64,000 bases of DNA, taken from contig CAYSOF010000031.1 in NCBI GenBank assembly GCA_964432595.1, positions 1 through 64,000 on the forward strand, read 5' to 3'. Position 1 is the stretch's first letter. Every line of letters begins with the position of its first letter. Position numbers and translations under genes: made by a program. Positions 15,112 to 24,165 of the stretch are shown here, piece after piece. The DNA is from DASYLJ01 sp964432595. Lineage in GTDB: Bacteria; Desulfobacterota; Binatia; DP-6. Under the pieces are notes generated by a model that ran no database searches, was not told the origin of the DNA, and was given only the letters and a program-made list of their open reading frames with translations.

Positions 15112-16266
15112 TCAGGCCAGGCTCATCAGGTCGGCGAAGTTGCCGGCATAGAACGCCTCGCGCTCCGCCTCCGAGCGCTCCGCCAGCGACGTCTCGAACC
15201 GCTTCAGCGGATTCCGTCCGCCTTCGACGTGCGGGTAGTCGGACGAGAACATGAACAGCTCCGGCCCGCACCGCGCGATCAGGGCGCCGACGTCCTCCGT
15301 CGGATACGGCGTGACGCGGATCTGCCGCCGCACGTAGTCCGACGGGCGCAGCGACAGGTCGCGGATGCGGCTCTCGGTGCGGCCGAACGTGTCCTTCACG
15401 ATCTCGAGCCGCTCGAGCCACGCGGGCACCCAGACGGCGCCGAGCTCGATCACGCCGATCTTGAGCGCCGGGAAGCGCTCCAGGACCTGGTCGAAGATCA
15501 GCGCCGCCAGCGCGATCTCCACCCAGTGGCTCACCGCCATGTAGAGGAGCCCGGTGAAGTTCTCGCCGCCGCCGTGGAAGTCGGTCTGCCCCTCCCAGCC
15601 GTTCTGCGCGAAGCCGCGCGCGATCTTGCGGGGCGCGTCGTTCTCGACGTGGAACACGATCGGCACGCCGCGCTCGGCGCACATCGCGTACATCGGATGC
15701 AGCGACGGGTGCGTGATCGAGTGGCTGGCCGGCGGAATGGGCGAGATGGTGATGCCGCGGATACCGGCGTCGAGCGCGAACCGCGTCTCCTCGATGGCGC
15801 GCTCCGGCACCGTGAGCGGCACGTAGGTCACCGGCAGCAGCCGCGGGTCGACGGCGCAGAACTCGACGATTCCCCGCGTCAGCGCGCGCGCCGCGGCGTA
15901 GCTCACGTCGACGTCCTTGGCGAACTCGGCCTGCCCCGGGGCGAACGTCGAGAAGACGAGCTGCGAATGGTAGCCGAGGAGGTCGAGCGCGCGGCGGCGG
16001 TCCTCCGCATGGAACGCGCCGTAGGCGTCCCAGCTCTTCCGCGTGAGGAGCGCCTGCTCGTGCGCGGGACGCTCCGCGGGGTCGCCGGCGCGCCGCTCGC
16101 CGCGCGCGATCATCTGCTGCACGGCGTCCGAGAGCCCGGTGCTGCCGAGCGAGAACGACGGAATGCGGTCGCGGAACGCCGCATCGGCGTGGGACGCGAG
16201 CCAGCCCGGCGTCTCCATCACGTGCGAGTCGGCGTCGTGGAACGTGCGGCCCTCGGCGTACGGCAT
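15112..16266 (-). CDS. Amidohydrolase-2 family metal-dependent hydrolase
   Basis: The protein has 384 residues, a TIM-barrel amidohydrolase of the 2-pyrone-dicarboxylate/ACMSD group. The N-terminal metal motif appears as HDADSHVME (residues 10-18). A histidine-bearing FHVENDAP strand and the C-terminal FSSDYPHVEGG with the conserved Asp are present. Such enzymes hydrolyse or decarboxylate cyclic and aromatic intermediates. The gene is 31 nt downstream of the PEP-mutase-like gene and 6 nt upstream of the oxidoreductase, so the three could form a small catabolic set. Specific substrate cannot be read from sequence. Confidence 0.82.
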   Translation of the reverse strand: MPYAEGRTFHDADSHVMETPGWLASHADAAFRDRIPSFSLGSTGLSDAVQQMIARGERRAGDPAERPAHEQALLTRKSWDAYGAFHAEDRRRALDLLGYHSQLVFSTFAPGQAEFAKDVDVSYAAARALTRGIVEFCAVDPRLLPVTYVPLTVPERAIEETRFALDAGIRGITISPIPPASHSITHPSLHPMYAMCAERGVPIVFHVENDAPRKIARGFAQNGWEGQTDFHGGGENFTGLLYMAVSHWVEIALAALIFDQVLERFPALKIGVIELGAVWVPAWLERLEIVKDTFGRTESRIRDLSLRPSDYVRRQIRVTPYPTEDVGALIARCGPELFMFSSDYPHVEGGRNPLKRFETSLAERSEAEREAFYAGNFADLMSLA

Positions 16267-16297
16267 GCCCCGTCGTCGCGCGGGAGCCGGGCCGGCG

Positions 16298-17095
16298 TCA
16301 AGTGGGCCGCGCGAAGAGCGCGTTCACCTCGCCGACCGACAGCGCCCCCTCGGACATGGCGCCGTACGTCCCGTTGCCGAGCAGCTCCTCCGCGATGCGA
16401 CGGGCCAGCCCCAGTGTCGCCTGCATCGGGCCGCAGCCGACGCTGACGCGGGCGACGCCCGCCTCGGCCAGCGCGGGCACCGACGGCGCGCCGCCGAAGG
16501 CGAGGATGTTGAGCGGCACCCCGACCACCTTCGCCAGGTGCGTGATCGCCCCCAGCTCGATCAACCCTGGCAGAAAGACGCCGTCGGCGCCGGCCGCGAC
16601 GTAGCGGGCGGCCCGCTGCTCCGCCTCCGCGAGCCGCGTCTCCGGCGCGCCCAGCTGCTTCAGGTAGACGTCGCACCGCGCGTTCACGAAGACCGGCAAG
16701 CCGAGCGCACGGATCGCGGCGATCTTCGCGACGAGCACCTCGGGATCGTGCCGTCCGTCCTCGAGGTTGATGCCGATGCCCCCTGCGTCGACGACCCGCT
16801 GCACCGCGCGGCAGACGGCCTCCGGCGTGGCACCGTACCCCTCCTCCATGTCGACGGTGAGCGGCACGTCGATCACCGCGGCGATGCGCGCGACGGACGC
16901 CACGAGCTCGCCGAGCGGCAGGTGCTGGCCGTCGGGGTGCCCGAGCGACCACGCCAGCGCGGCGCTGCTCGTCGCCAGCGCCGGTGCGCCGGCGGCCTCG
17001 AACAGGCGGGCGCTCGCCGCATCCCAGACGTTGACGAGGACCAGCGGCTGCCCGGGACGGTGCAGGCCGCGAAACGCCGCCGCGCGATCAGTCAT
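16298..17095 (-). CDS. Isocitrate lyase/PEP mutase-family enzyme
   Basis: The protein has 265 residues. The start at 17095 overlaps the end of the upstream repair gene by 8 nt and gives the expected N-terminus (LVLVNVWDAASARLFEAAG). Family motifs are visible: VDMEEGYG with metal-binding acidic residues (D82, E84), and INLEDG (E112, D113). Members cleave or form C-C or C-P bonds next to a carboxylate (2-methylisocitrate lyase, oxaloacetate hydrolase, phosphonopyruvate enzymes). The KKCGH-type loop of true isocitrate lyases is absent. It is probably the stand-alone C-C lyase subgroup; substrate unknown. Confidence 0.8.
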   Translation of the reverse strand: MTDRAAAFRGLHRPGQPLVLVNVWDAASARLFEAAGAPALATSSAALAWSLGHPDGQHLPLGELVASVARIAAVIDVPLTVDMEEGYGATPEAVCRAVQRVVDAGGIGINLEDGRHDPEVLVAKIAAIRALGLPVFVNARCDVYLKQLGAPETRLAEAEQRAARYVAAGADGVFLPGLIELGAITHLAKVVGVPLNILAFGGAPSVPALAEAGVARVSVGCGPMQATLGLARRIAEELLGNGTYGAMSEGALSVGEVNALFARPT

Positions 17096-18557
17096 GTACC
17101 GCCTCCTCGTTCCAGAGATGGAGCAACGCGTACGCACGCCACGGGCGCCACGCTTCGGCCAACGTGCGCACCGCGGATTCGGACAGCGGCCCGGCGCCGT
17201 TGCCCAACGCGCGGCGGACGCCGAGATCGCCGGCCGGAAACGCGTCCGGCTCGCCGAGCGCGCGCATCGCGACGTAGCTCGCGGTCCACGGCCCGATGCC
17301 CGGCACGGCGACCAGCCGCTCGACCGCCTCGTCGAGGCCGCCCGTCGCATCGAGGACGAGCGATCCGTCGTCGACCGCCCGCGCCAGGCCGCGGATGGTC
17401 TCGGCACGCGCGCGCGGCATGCCGATGCGCTCGACGTCCGCGTCGGCGAGCGCCGCGGCCGTCGGGAACAGATGCGTCAGGCCGGGCATCGCCGTGTCGA
17501 CCGGGCGTCCGAACGCCGCGACCAGGCGGCCCGCGAGCGTCGTGGCGCCACGCACCGTGACTTGTTGGCCGAGCACCGCGCGCACGGCGAGCTCGAACGG
17601 GTCCCAGGCGCCGGGAACCCGCAGGCCGGGCCGTGCGGTGATGAGGGGGCGCAGCCGCGGGCTGCGGCGGAGGTGCCGCGCGATCTCGTCCGGATCGGCC
17701 GCGAGGTCGAAGAGGCGGCGCGCGCGATCGACGACGCGGATCAGCCCGGCGGTCGCGGGCAGCCGCACGCGCATCGTGAGCGAGCGTGCATCCGCGCCGC
17801 GCACGATGGCCACGGTGCCGGTGTCGTCGCCGAGCGCGATCACGCGTTCGTACGCGCCGTCGGCCACGCGCTCGACGCCGGGAACGGCGCGCGGGCCGAG
17901 GAAGCCGAGCATCGCGTCCCAGTCGTACGGGGCACGGTACGGCAGGCGGACCGTCAGCGCGCCGCCCGCAGCCTCGCGGCTCCGCCGCCGCCTGAGCTCC
18001 GTCGGCGACGCGCGGAACGTCGCCCGCACGGCGTGATTGAACTGCCGGATGCTGCGGAACCCGGCGGACAGCGCGACCTGGGTCATCGACAGATTCGTCT
18101 CGTCGATGAGCGCGCGCGCGAAGTGGACGCGGCGGACACGCGCCACCTCGCCGGGCGAGGCGCCGAGATGACGCGCGAACAATCGCCGGAGTTGTCTCCC
18201 CCCGATGCCGAGCCGCGCGGCAAAGGCTTCGACGTCGTCGCCGTCGAGCGCGTCGTCGTCGATGAGCCGCAGCGCGCGCGCGACCACCGCCGAGCTCCCC
18301 ATCCAGGCCGGCGTCCCCGGCGCGGTCTCCGGCCGGCAGCGCATGCAGGGCCGATACCCGGCCGCCTCGGCCGCCGCGGCGCACGAGACGAACGTGACGT
18401 TCTCGAGCTTCGGCGGCCGCACCGGACACACGGGGCGGCAGTAGATGCCCGTCGTGCGGACGGCGATGAAGAAGCGCCCGTCGAAGCGGGCGTCCCGCGC
18501 CAGCATGGCGCGGTAGCAGCGGCGCGGATCCAGCGTCACGACCCTTCCATACTGCAT
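17088..18557 (-). CDS. Ada-AlkA fusion: DNA methyl-sensor, AraC-type regulator and 3-methyladenine glycosylase
   Basis: The protein has 489 residues. The N-terminal Ada domain has four zinc cysteines (C40, C44, C71, C74) in GIYCRPVC and YRPCMRC; C40 is the likely methyl acceptor. An AraC-type HTH follows (about 90-185; SMTQVALSAGFRSIRQFNHA). The C-terminal AlkA part (about 200-489) has an HhH motif VPGIGPW and the catalytic Asp in FPAGD (D444). It both senses methylphosphotriesters and excises alkylated bases, and may activate its own operon. The start at 18557 gives MQYGRVV; an upstream in-frame Met at 18608 would add residues without conservation. Its downstream partners overlap or abut it. 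Confidence 0.88.
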   Translation of the reverse strand: MQYGRVVTLDPRRCYRAMLARDARFDGRFFIAVRTTGIYCRPVCPVRPPKLENVTFVSCAAAAEAAGYRPCMRCRPETAPGTPAWMGSSAVVARALRLIDDDALDGDDVEAFAARLGIGGRQLRRLFARHLGASPGEVARVRRVHFARALIDETNLSMTQVALSAGFRSIRQFNHAVRATFRASPTELRRRRSREAAGGALTVRLPYRAPYDWDAMLGFLGPRAVPGVERVADGAYERVIALGDDTGTVAIVRGADARSLTMRVRLPATAGLIRVVDRARRLFDLAADPDEIARHLRRSPRLRPLITARPGLRVPGAWDPFELAVRAVLGQQVTVRGATTLAGRLVAAFGRPVDTAMPGLTHLFPTAAALADADVERIGMPRARAETIRGLARAVDDGSLVLDATGGLDEAVERLVAVPGIGPWTASYVAMRALGEPDAFPAGDLGVRRALGNGAGPLSESAVRTLAEAWRPWRAYALLHLWNEEAVHD

Positions 18558-18673
18558 ACGGCCGCGCGGCACTGGCAATGGACGGACGTGGTCCTGCGGT
18601 CCGCCCATGTGACCCCGCCCGGCGTCGGTGCTATGGGGGCCCCGGACGTGACGGCCCAGCCTGCAGCTCGCCG

Positions 18674-20158
18674 ATGACGCGGATCACGCTGCACGAGCCG
18701 CTCGTGTCGTCGCACGCGGTGGAGTTCCGCTGGGAGGTCGACCCCGCGACGCCACTCTATCGCCGGACGTCGTTCGCGCTCCGCTTCCCCGACGACTGTC
18801 CGCTCGACGACGTTCCGGTCGCCCTGTGGCGCACCATCGCGGTCCTCTGCCTGCACAGCCACTGGACGCTGCTGCGCCCGTGTCGGGTCGAGCTGGCCTG
18901 GACGCTCGCCCCGGGCGAGCGCGAGTTCTGGCTGCGCCTCCTCGACGCCGCCGTGGTCACACTCGAGGCCACCCGCGGCGGTGCGGACGTCGCGCGCGCC
19001 ATCGACCTCCACGACGACGGCCCGTCCAGTCCACCGGCCCCCGCCCGCGACACCGGCTGCGCGGTGACCGCGTTCAGCGGCGGCAAGGACAGCCTGCTGC
19101 AGCTCGGACTGCTCGCCGAGCTCGGCCAGCGGCCCATCGCCGTGATGACGACCTCGCCGATGCCGCCGATGCACGACCACACGACGCCACGCCGCCGCAC
19201 GCTCATGGGAGAGATCGTATGGCGGCGCCGCATCGAGCTCGTCGAGGTGTGCTCCGATTTCCGCGCGGCGTGGGACAACGACTTCGCGCGGCTGCGCGGC
19301 CACCAGATCGCGGTCAACGAGATCACCGACACGTTCCTCTACCTGGCGTCCGCGCTGGTCGTCGGCTGGCTGCGTGGCGCGCCGCGCATCTTCCTCGCGT
19401 CGGAGGCCGAGCTGCAGGAGACGGTCCTGCGCGACGGCCGCGTCGTGCAACATCCGCACTTCATGTACTCGGCCGTGACGCAGCAGGCGCTCGACGCGCT
19501 CCTCGCGCGCCACGGCCTGCGCTACGGCTCGACCAACTACCCGCTGCACAGCGGGCAGGTGCAGCGGCTCCTCTGGACCCGCTACCACGACCTGCGCGAC
19601 CTGCAGTACTCGTGCTGGCGCGTCGGCCCCGACCAGGCGGCCTGTAGCGCCTGCGCGCAGTGCCTGCGCGTGGCGATCACGGCTCTGGCGGCCGGCGGAT
19701 CACCGGCCGCGATGGGCATCGACCTCGTCCACCTGCTGCCGCTGATGCGCGACTGGTCGCCCGCCGAGCCCCGCGGCGACGGGCTGCCCGACGATCGCGT
19801 GAAGGCGTCGCTGCACGGGCACGTCGTGCGCGAGGTCGCGGCCGTGTCGCCCCTTGCGCTGGCGCGGCGCCTCGTCGCCGGCGATCCACGGCGCCTCTTC
19901 GATCGCCACGCGCTCGCGGCCATTCGCGCGTACGCGGCGTTGCGGCGGCGCCTCGTCGCACGGACCGCATCCGTGCCCGCCCCGGGATACCGCCGCGCGT
20001 ACCTCGCGCTCGTGGACGGCGCGCTCCGCGACCGCCTGGCCGCCATCTTCGACGGCGCCTTCGCGTCCGCCGACGTCGACGAGGACGCGGCGGCCCTCGC
20101 GCGCACGCGGTCGCTCGCGACGTGGATATCGGCACCCCTCATGGAGGAGGCGACATGA
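18674..20158 (+). CDS. PP-loop ATP-pyrophosphatase-fold protein, MurL/QueC-like
   Basis: The protein has 494 residues. Residues 1-120 are an uncharacterised domain. SGGKDS at 135-140 is the PP-loop of N-type ATP pyrophosphatases, which adenylate a substrate. Later come FLASEAELQET and a four-cysteine cluster (C314, C324, C327, C330; SCWR then CSACAQC). The order N-terminal domain, PP-loop and C..CxxCxxC recalls QueC and the peptidoglycan epimerase MurL, from memory only. The last 140 residues are extra. It overlaps the DegT gene by 4 nt (ATGA) and so belongs with an aminotransferase and a glycosyltransferase. A role in modifying a sugar or carboxylate is inferred; the substrate is unknown. 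Confidence 0.7.
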   Translation: MTRITLHEPLVSSHAVEFRWEVDPATPLYRRTSFALRFPDDCPLDDVPVALWRTIAVLCLHSHWTLLRPCRVELAWTLAPGEREFWLRLLDAAVVTLEATRGGADVARAIDLHDDGPSSPPAPARDTGCAVTAFSGGKDSLLQLGLLAELGQRPIAVMTTSPMPPMHDHTTPRRRTLMGEIVWRRRIELVEVCSDFRAAWDNDFARLRGHQIAVNEITDTFLYLASALVVGWLRGAPRIFLASEAELQETVLRDGRVVQHPHFMYSAVTQQALDALLARHGLRYGSTNYPLHSGQVQRLLWTRYHDLRDLQYSCWRVGPDQAACSACAQCLRVAITALAAGGSPAAMGIDLVHLLPLMRDWSPAEPRGDGLPDDRVKASLHGHVVREVAAVSPLALARRLVAGDPRRLFDRHALAAIRAYAALRRRLVARTASVPAPGYRRAYLALVDGALRDRLAAIFDGAFASADVDEDAAALARTRSLATWISAPLMEEAT

Positions 20159-21378
20159 TCGCACCGCAGGACCTGACCGCGGCCGAGATCGAGTCCATCA
20201 GGCATCTGATTCCCGATCCGGAGCCGCCCCTCGGCGAGCCGACGGGGACGCCGGACGAGCCGTCGCCGGACGGACCGCTGCGCGTCTGCGAGACGCTACT
20301 CGACGGCAACGAGCGACGCTACGTCCTCGAGTGCTTCGACACGAACCGCATCTCGTCGGCCGGCCCGTTCGTCGGCCGCTTCGAGGAGGCCTTCGCCGCC
20401 GCCGCCGGCTGCCGCTACGGCGTCGCGTGCTCGAGCGGCACCGCGGCGCTCCACCTCGCGCTCGGTGCGGCGGGCATCGCTCCCGGCGACGAGGTCCTGA
20501 TGCCGACCTTCACGATGATCGCGACGCCGAACGCCGCCGCGCTGCTCGGCGCGACGCCGGTCTTCGTCGACGCCGAGCCGGATACCTGGAACCTCGCGGT
20601 CGACCAGCTCGAGGCGAAGATCACGCCGCGCACGCGGGCCATCGTCCCCGTCCACATCTACGGCCATCCGTGCGACATGGAGCCCATCACGGAGCTCGCG
20701 CGACGCCATCGCCTCGTCGTCGTCGAGGACGCCGCGGAGGCGCACGGCGCCATGTACGGCCGCCGCCCCGTCGGCAGTCTCGGCGACGTGGCCGCGTTCT
20801 CGTTCTACGGCAACAAGGTCGTGACCACCGGCGAAGGCGGTATGCTCACGACGAACGACGCCGCCATCGCGGCGCGCGCGCGCGAGCTGCGCGCGCTCTG
20901 CTTCTCGGCCGAGCGGCACTTCTGGCACCGCTCGGTCGGCTTCAACTACCGCATGACGAACCTCCAGGCCGCCGTCGGCCTGGCGCAGACCGAGCGCCTC
21001 CCCGAGCTCGTCGAGCGCCGGCGGCACAACGCCGAGCGCTACGCCGCGGTGCTCGGCGACATTCCCGGGCTCGGGCTGCCGGTGGAGCGACCCGGCGTGC
21101 GCAACGTCTTCTGGATGTTCGGCATCACCGTCGATGCCGAGCTCTTCGGCTGCACGCGCGACGAGCTCCGCCGCCGTCTCGCGCGTCGCGGCATCGAGAC
21201 CCGCACCTTCTTCGTCCCGATGCACATCCAGCCCGCGTACTTTCGCGCACATCGCGGCGAGTCCCATCCCGTCGCCGAGCGGCTCGGCGCGACCGGGCTC
21301 TACCTGCCATCGGGCCCGGCGCTGTCGGACGACGACATCGCCTACGTGGCGCGCGAGATACGCCGCGCCTCGGAGTGA
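20155..21378 (+). CDS. DegT/DnrJ/EryC1/StrS-family PLP aminotransferase
   Basis: The protein has 407 residues, a complete sugar-aminotransferase-type enzyme. GVACSSGTAALHLAL binds the PLP phosphate. VVVEDAAEAHGA carries the Asp that contacts the pyridine nitrogen. FSFYGNKVVTTGEGGM holds the Schiff-base lysine (K221). Members usually aminate nucleotide-linked keto-sugars. The start overlaps the preceding stop (ATGA). The next gene begins in the same frame 6 nt after its TGA, an unusual junction. A role in an unusual sugar or glycoconjugate is inferred from the neighbours. Confidence 0.88.
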   Translation: MIAPQDLTAAEIESIRHLIPDPEPPLGEPTGTPDEPSPDGPLRVCETLLDGNERRYVLECFDTNRISSAGPFVGRFEEAFAAAAGCRYGVACSSGTAALHLALGAAGIAPGDEVLMPTFTMIATPNAAALLGATPVFVDAEPDTWNLAVDQLEAKITPRTRAIVPVHIYGHPCDMEPITELARRHRLVVVEDAAEAHGAMYGRRPVGSLGDVAAFSFYGNKVVTTGEGGMLTTNDAAIAARARELRALCFSAERHFWHRSVGFNYRMTNLQAAVGLAQTERLPELVERRRHNAERYAAVLGDIPGLGLPVERPGVRNVFWMFGITVDAELFGCTRDELRRRLARRGIETRTFFVPMHIQPAYFRAHRGESHPVAERLGATGLYLPSGPALSDDDIAYVAREIRRASE

Positions 21379-21384
21379 CGGCGC

Positions 21385-22614
21385 CTGCTCGTCTACGTCG
21401 CCGGCAAGGACCCGCTCGACGAGCCGGGCGGAGGACACTCGGCCTATGTCCGTGCGTACGCGCGCGCCGCGGTGCGCGCCGGGTATCGCCCCCACATCCT
21501 CTGCGTCGGGGCGACCGCGGCGACCTACACGGCCGAGTTCGGCGTCGTGCATCGCCTGCGCTCGCCCTTCCGTCCACTCCGCCAGCTGATGATCCCCGGC
21601 CATGCGCCGGTGCTCGCGCGCGGGTTGGCGGCGCTCGGCGCCGGCGCGCCCGGACCCGTCGTGGCGCACGGCTTCGGCGTGTGGGGCGCAGCCGCCGTGC
21701 AGGGATGCGCCCGGCTCCGCCACCGGGGCCGCGTCGCGATTCCCGTCATCGGCTCCTACACGACCTACCGCGTCGAGACGGCCTCGCTGATCCGGGGGCT
21801 GCGCGAGGCGCCCGCCGCCGTGGCGCTGCGCTATCGCGTGCAGGCCGCGTGGGTGCGTGCCGTGGTCCACCGGTGGGAACGCGACGCGTATCGCCGCGCG
21901 GTACGCGTCTTCGTCAACTACGAGGTGATGCGACGGCTCATCCACGCGGAGCACGGACCCGACGTGCGCGTCGAACGGATCGGCTACGGGCCCGAGTCGG
22001 CGTTCGCGGCTCCGTCCGCCGCAGGTCCGCTGCCGCCCACGCTCGCGACGCTGGAGCCCACGGCCGCGCCGCTCGTCGTCTGCGTCGCCCGCAACCACTC
22101 GCGCAAGGGCGTCGACGTCCTGATCGACGCGCTGGCGCTGGCGCGCGACCGCGGCACGCCACTGCGCGCCTGCCTGATCGGCGGCGGCCCGTTGCTCGAG
22201 CAGAACCGTCGGCGCGCATCGGCCCGTGGGCTCGACGGCTCGGTGATCGTCGCCGGCTACGTGCCCGACGTCGAGCCGTACCTACGGCATGCCGACGTCT
22301 TCGCGCTGCCCTCGCGCGAGGAGCAGAGCGGCGCGCTCGCCATCCTGGAGGCGCTGCGCGTCGGGCTCCCGGTGGTCGCCTCGGCCGTCGACGGCATCCC
22401 GGAGGACGTCGCCGACGAGGAGAGCGCGCTGCTCGTGCCGGCCGACGACCCGGATGCCCTGGCACGAGCGCTCGTCCGCCTCGCGACGCACGCCGATCTG
22501 CGCCGGAACATCACGGCCGCCGGCGCCCGGCTCTTCGCGACCCGCTTCGCCGCGGACCCGTTCGCCGCGTCCGTCCGGGCCGCCTACGAGGCGCTCGGCC
22601 TACGCCCGGGCTAA
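21385..22614 (+). CDS. Glycosyltransferase family 4 (probable CTG start)
   Basis: The protein has 409 residues if it starts at CTG 21385. No ATG, GTG or TTG lies between the upstream TGA and the conserved N-terminal GT4 motif DEPGGGHSAYV. The first standard codon, GTG 21472, would remove that motif. A GGAG ribosome binding site (21372-21375) is 9 nt from the CTG. GT-B features follow: RNHSRKGVDVLIDAL and GGGPLLE for nucleotide-sugar binding, GYVPDVEPYLRHADVFALPS, and the EX7E region in REEQSGALAILEALRVG. It likely transfers a sugar, perhaps one made by the two genes upstream. Its TAA shares two bases with the stop of the convergent gene. Confidence 0.8.
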   Translation: MLVYVAGKDPLDEPGGGHSAYVRAYARAAVRAGYRPHILCVGATAATYTAEFGVVHRLRSPFRPLRQLMIPGHAPVLARGLAALGAGAPGPVVAHGFGVWGAAAVQGCARLRHRGRVAIPVIGSYTTYRVETASLIRGLREAPAAVALRYRVQAAWVRAVVHRWERDAYRRAVRVFVNYEVMRRLIHAEHGPDVRVERIGYGPESAFAAPSAAGPLPPTLATLEPTAAPLVVCVARNHSRKGVDVLIDALALARDRGTPLRACLIGGGPLLEQNRRRASARGLDGSVIVAGYVPDVEPYLRHADVFALPSREEQSGALAILEALRVGLPVVASAVDGIPEDVADEESALLVPADDPDALARALVRLATHADLRRNITAAGARLFATRFAADPFAASVRAAYEALGLRPG

Positions 22615-22853
22615 TTGTTCTTCCGGCTGTACTCGATCCCGGCCTGGACCTGCCCGATCGCGGCGTCGATCAGCTCCAGCGCCTTCTGCCGGTGGCCGCC
22701 CTTGTCCGCGTTCGCCTCCCGAAGCGCTTCGCGCGCCTGGCGCAGCGAGGCGAGCGCCGCCTCCATCTTCGGCTGACCGGCCAGGGCGTGGGTGGTCAGC
22801 ACGCCGGCGAGGAACGTGGTCGCCAGCAGCAAACGGTTCGTCGTCTTCCGCAT
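22611..22853 (-). CDS. Small exported helical protein
   Basis: The protein has 80 residues. A signal peptide (RKTTNRLLLATTFLAGVLTT) ends near THALA. The mature part of about 55 residues is predicted as a helical hairpin: MEAALASLRQAREALREA, then KGGHRQKALELIDAAIGQ and VQAGIEYSR. Small exported proteins of this type recur in many proteobacteria, and some resemble the metal-binding protein SmbP, but the histidines of SmbP are missing. It starts 67 nt from mauB, divergently, so shared control is possible. Its TAG overlaps the TAA of the convergent glycosyltransferase. Confidence 0.7.
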   Translation of the reverse strand: MRKTTNRLLLATTFLAGVLTTHALAGQPKMEAALASLRQAREALREANADKGGHRQKALELIDAAIGQVQAGIEYSRKNN

Positions 22854-22882
22854 GCCCGACCGTCTGTCAGCGGTCGGACGGG

Positions 22883-22913
22883 TTGTCCATCCCCGCAAGC
22901 GGCATGCTATACG
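22883..22913 (+). promoter_or_regulatory. Promoter of the amine dehydrogenase operon
   Basis: TTGTCC (22883-22888) and an extended -10 TGC-TATACG (hexamer 22908-22913) are separated by 19 nt. The hexamer ends 7 nt before the GTG at 22921, supporting both that start codon and a leaderless message. Confidence 0.45.
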
Positions 22914-22920
22914 CCGCCGC

Positions 22921-24162
22921 GTGCACGGGGTCGTTCGCTCGCTCGCGGCCGTCGCCGCCCTCGTGGCGGTGGCCGCCACGCCGCTCCACGCCGCCGAGCC
23001 CGAGAGCATCGGCGTCGTGCTGTCGCTGCCCGAGACGCCGGGCCCGCACGCGTTCTGGCAGAGCGATGCGCTGCTGAAGCGCACCGCGCTCTTCGACGGC
23101 GACAGCGGCCGCATGCTCGGCACCATCAACTCCGGGACGGCCGGCGTCGGCTTCGTCATCTACCCGCTGATCTCGCCCGACCACCGCGAGATCTACATCG
23201 CCGAGAGCTACTACTCGCGCGGCGTCCGCGGCGACCGCACCGACGTCGTGACGGTCTACGACGGCCGCACGCTGACGCCGCTGGCCGAGGTCGGCATCCC
23301 ACCGAAGCGCGCCGAGTACTTCCCCGGCAATGCCGCGAGCGCGCTCTCCGACGACGGCCGCTTCATGGCGGTCTTCAACCTAACGCCGCTCACGTCCGTG
23401 TCCATCGTCGACGTGAAGGCACGGACGTTCGTCGCCGAGGTGCCGACGCCGGGCTGCAGCCTGGTATTTGCCGCCGGCAACCGCCGCTTCTTCATGCTGT
23501 GCGCGAACGGCGCCACGCTGAACATCGGCCTCGACGAGGCGGGCGCGGCGACGGTCACCCGCAGCGCGCCGTTCTTCAAGCCACTCGAGGACCCCGTCAC
23601 CGAGAAGGCCGTGCGGCGCGGCAACGAGTGGCTCTTCGTGTCGTTCGCCGGCGTGATCCATCCCGTCGACGTGTCCGGCGAGACGCTCGCCTTCGGCGAG
23701 CCGTGGCCGCTGCTCGACGACGCGGACCGCGCCGCGAATTGGCGCGTCGGCGGACTCCAGCATCTCGCGGTTCACGAGAAGTCGGGACGGCTCTACGTGC
23801 TGATGCACCAGGGCGGTCCGGACACCCACAAGGATCCCGGCACCGAGGTATGGGGGTACGACATCGCGAGCCGCCGCCGGGTGCAGACCATCCCCGTCGC
23901 CAACCCGCTCGTCAGCTTCATCTCGCTGACGAGCGCGCTCGACCCAACGTCCACGAGCGGCAGTATCTCGCGCTGGGCGCTCGAGAAGGCGCTCCCGCAT
24001 CCCGGCATCGAGCGCATCCTGGTCACGCAGGACGATCAGCCGGTCCTCGTCGCCGGCGCGTCGATGCCGCCGGCGATCGTCATCCACGACGCGATCAGCG
24101 GCGAGATGCTGCGCGAGATCGCCGAGCCCGGGCTGGCGGGCACGTTGCTCTTCGCGCCCTGA
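22921..24162 (+). CDS. mauB: TTQ amine dehydrogenase heavy (beta-propeller) subunit
   Basis: The protein has 413 residues with a signal peptide (RSLAAVAALVAVAATPLHAA). It matches the heavy chain of methylamine/aromatic amine dehydrogenase: a seven-bladed propeller with segments such as GVGFVIYPLISPDHREIYIA, YFPGNAASALSDDGRFMAV and VFAAGNRRFFMLCANG. The heavy chain forms an alpha2-beta2 periplasmic complex with the TTQ-bearing light chain encoded three genes downstream. The GTG start is chosen from the signal peptide and promoter position. MauB and AauB cannot be told apart securely by eye. The gene order B-E-D-A followed by a cytochrome c, without mauG here, resembles the aromatic amine type as I recall it. 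Confidence 0.88.
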   Translation: MHGVVRSLAAVAALVAVAATPLHAAEPESIGVVLSLPETPGPHAFWQSDALLKRTALFDGDSGRMLGTINSGTAGVGFVIYPLISPDHREIYIAESYYSRGVRGDRTDVVTVYDGRTLTPLAEVGIPPKRAEYFPGNAASALSDDGRFMAVFNLTPLTSVSIVDVKARTFVAEVPTPGCSLVFAAGNRRFFMLCANGATLNIGLDEAGAATVTRSAPFFKPLEDPVTEKAVRRGNEWLFVSFAGVIHPVDVSGETLAFGEPWPLLDDADRAANWRVGGLQHLAVHEKSGRLYVLMHQGGPDTHKDPGTEVWGYDIASRRRVQTIPVANPLVSFISLTSALDPTSTSGSISRWALEKALPHPGIERILVTQDDQPVLVAGASMPPAIVIHDAISGEMLREIAEPGLAGTLLFAP

Positions 24163-24165
24163 ACG

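Noticed and set aside
21376..21384. Selenocysteine insertion or programmed readthrough at the DegT TGA
   Set aside because: Not excluded, but DegT ends naturally there and a GGAG with a CTG start explains the second gene; no SECIS-like hairpin was seen directly after the TGA.
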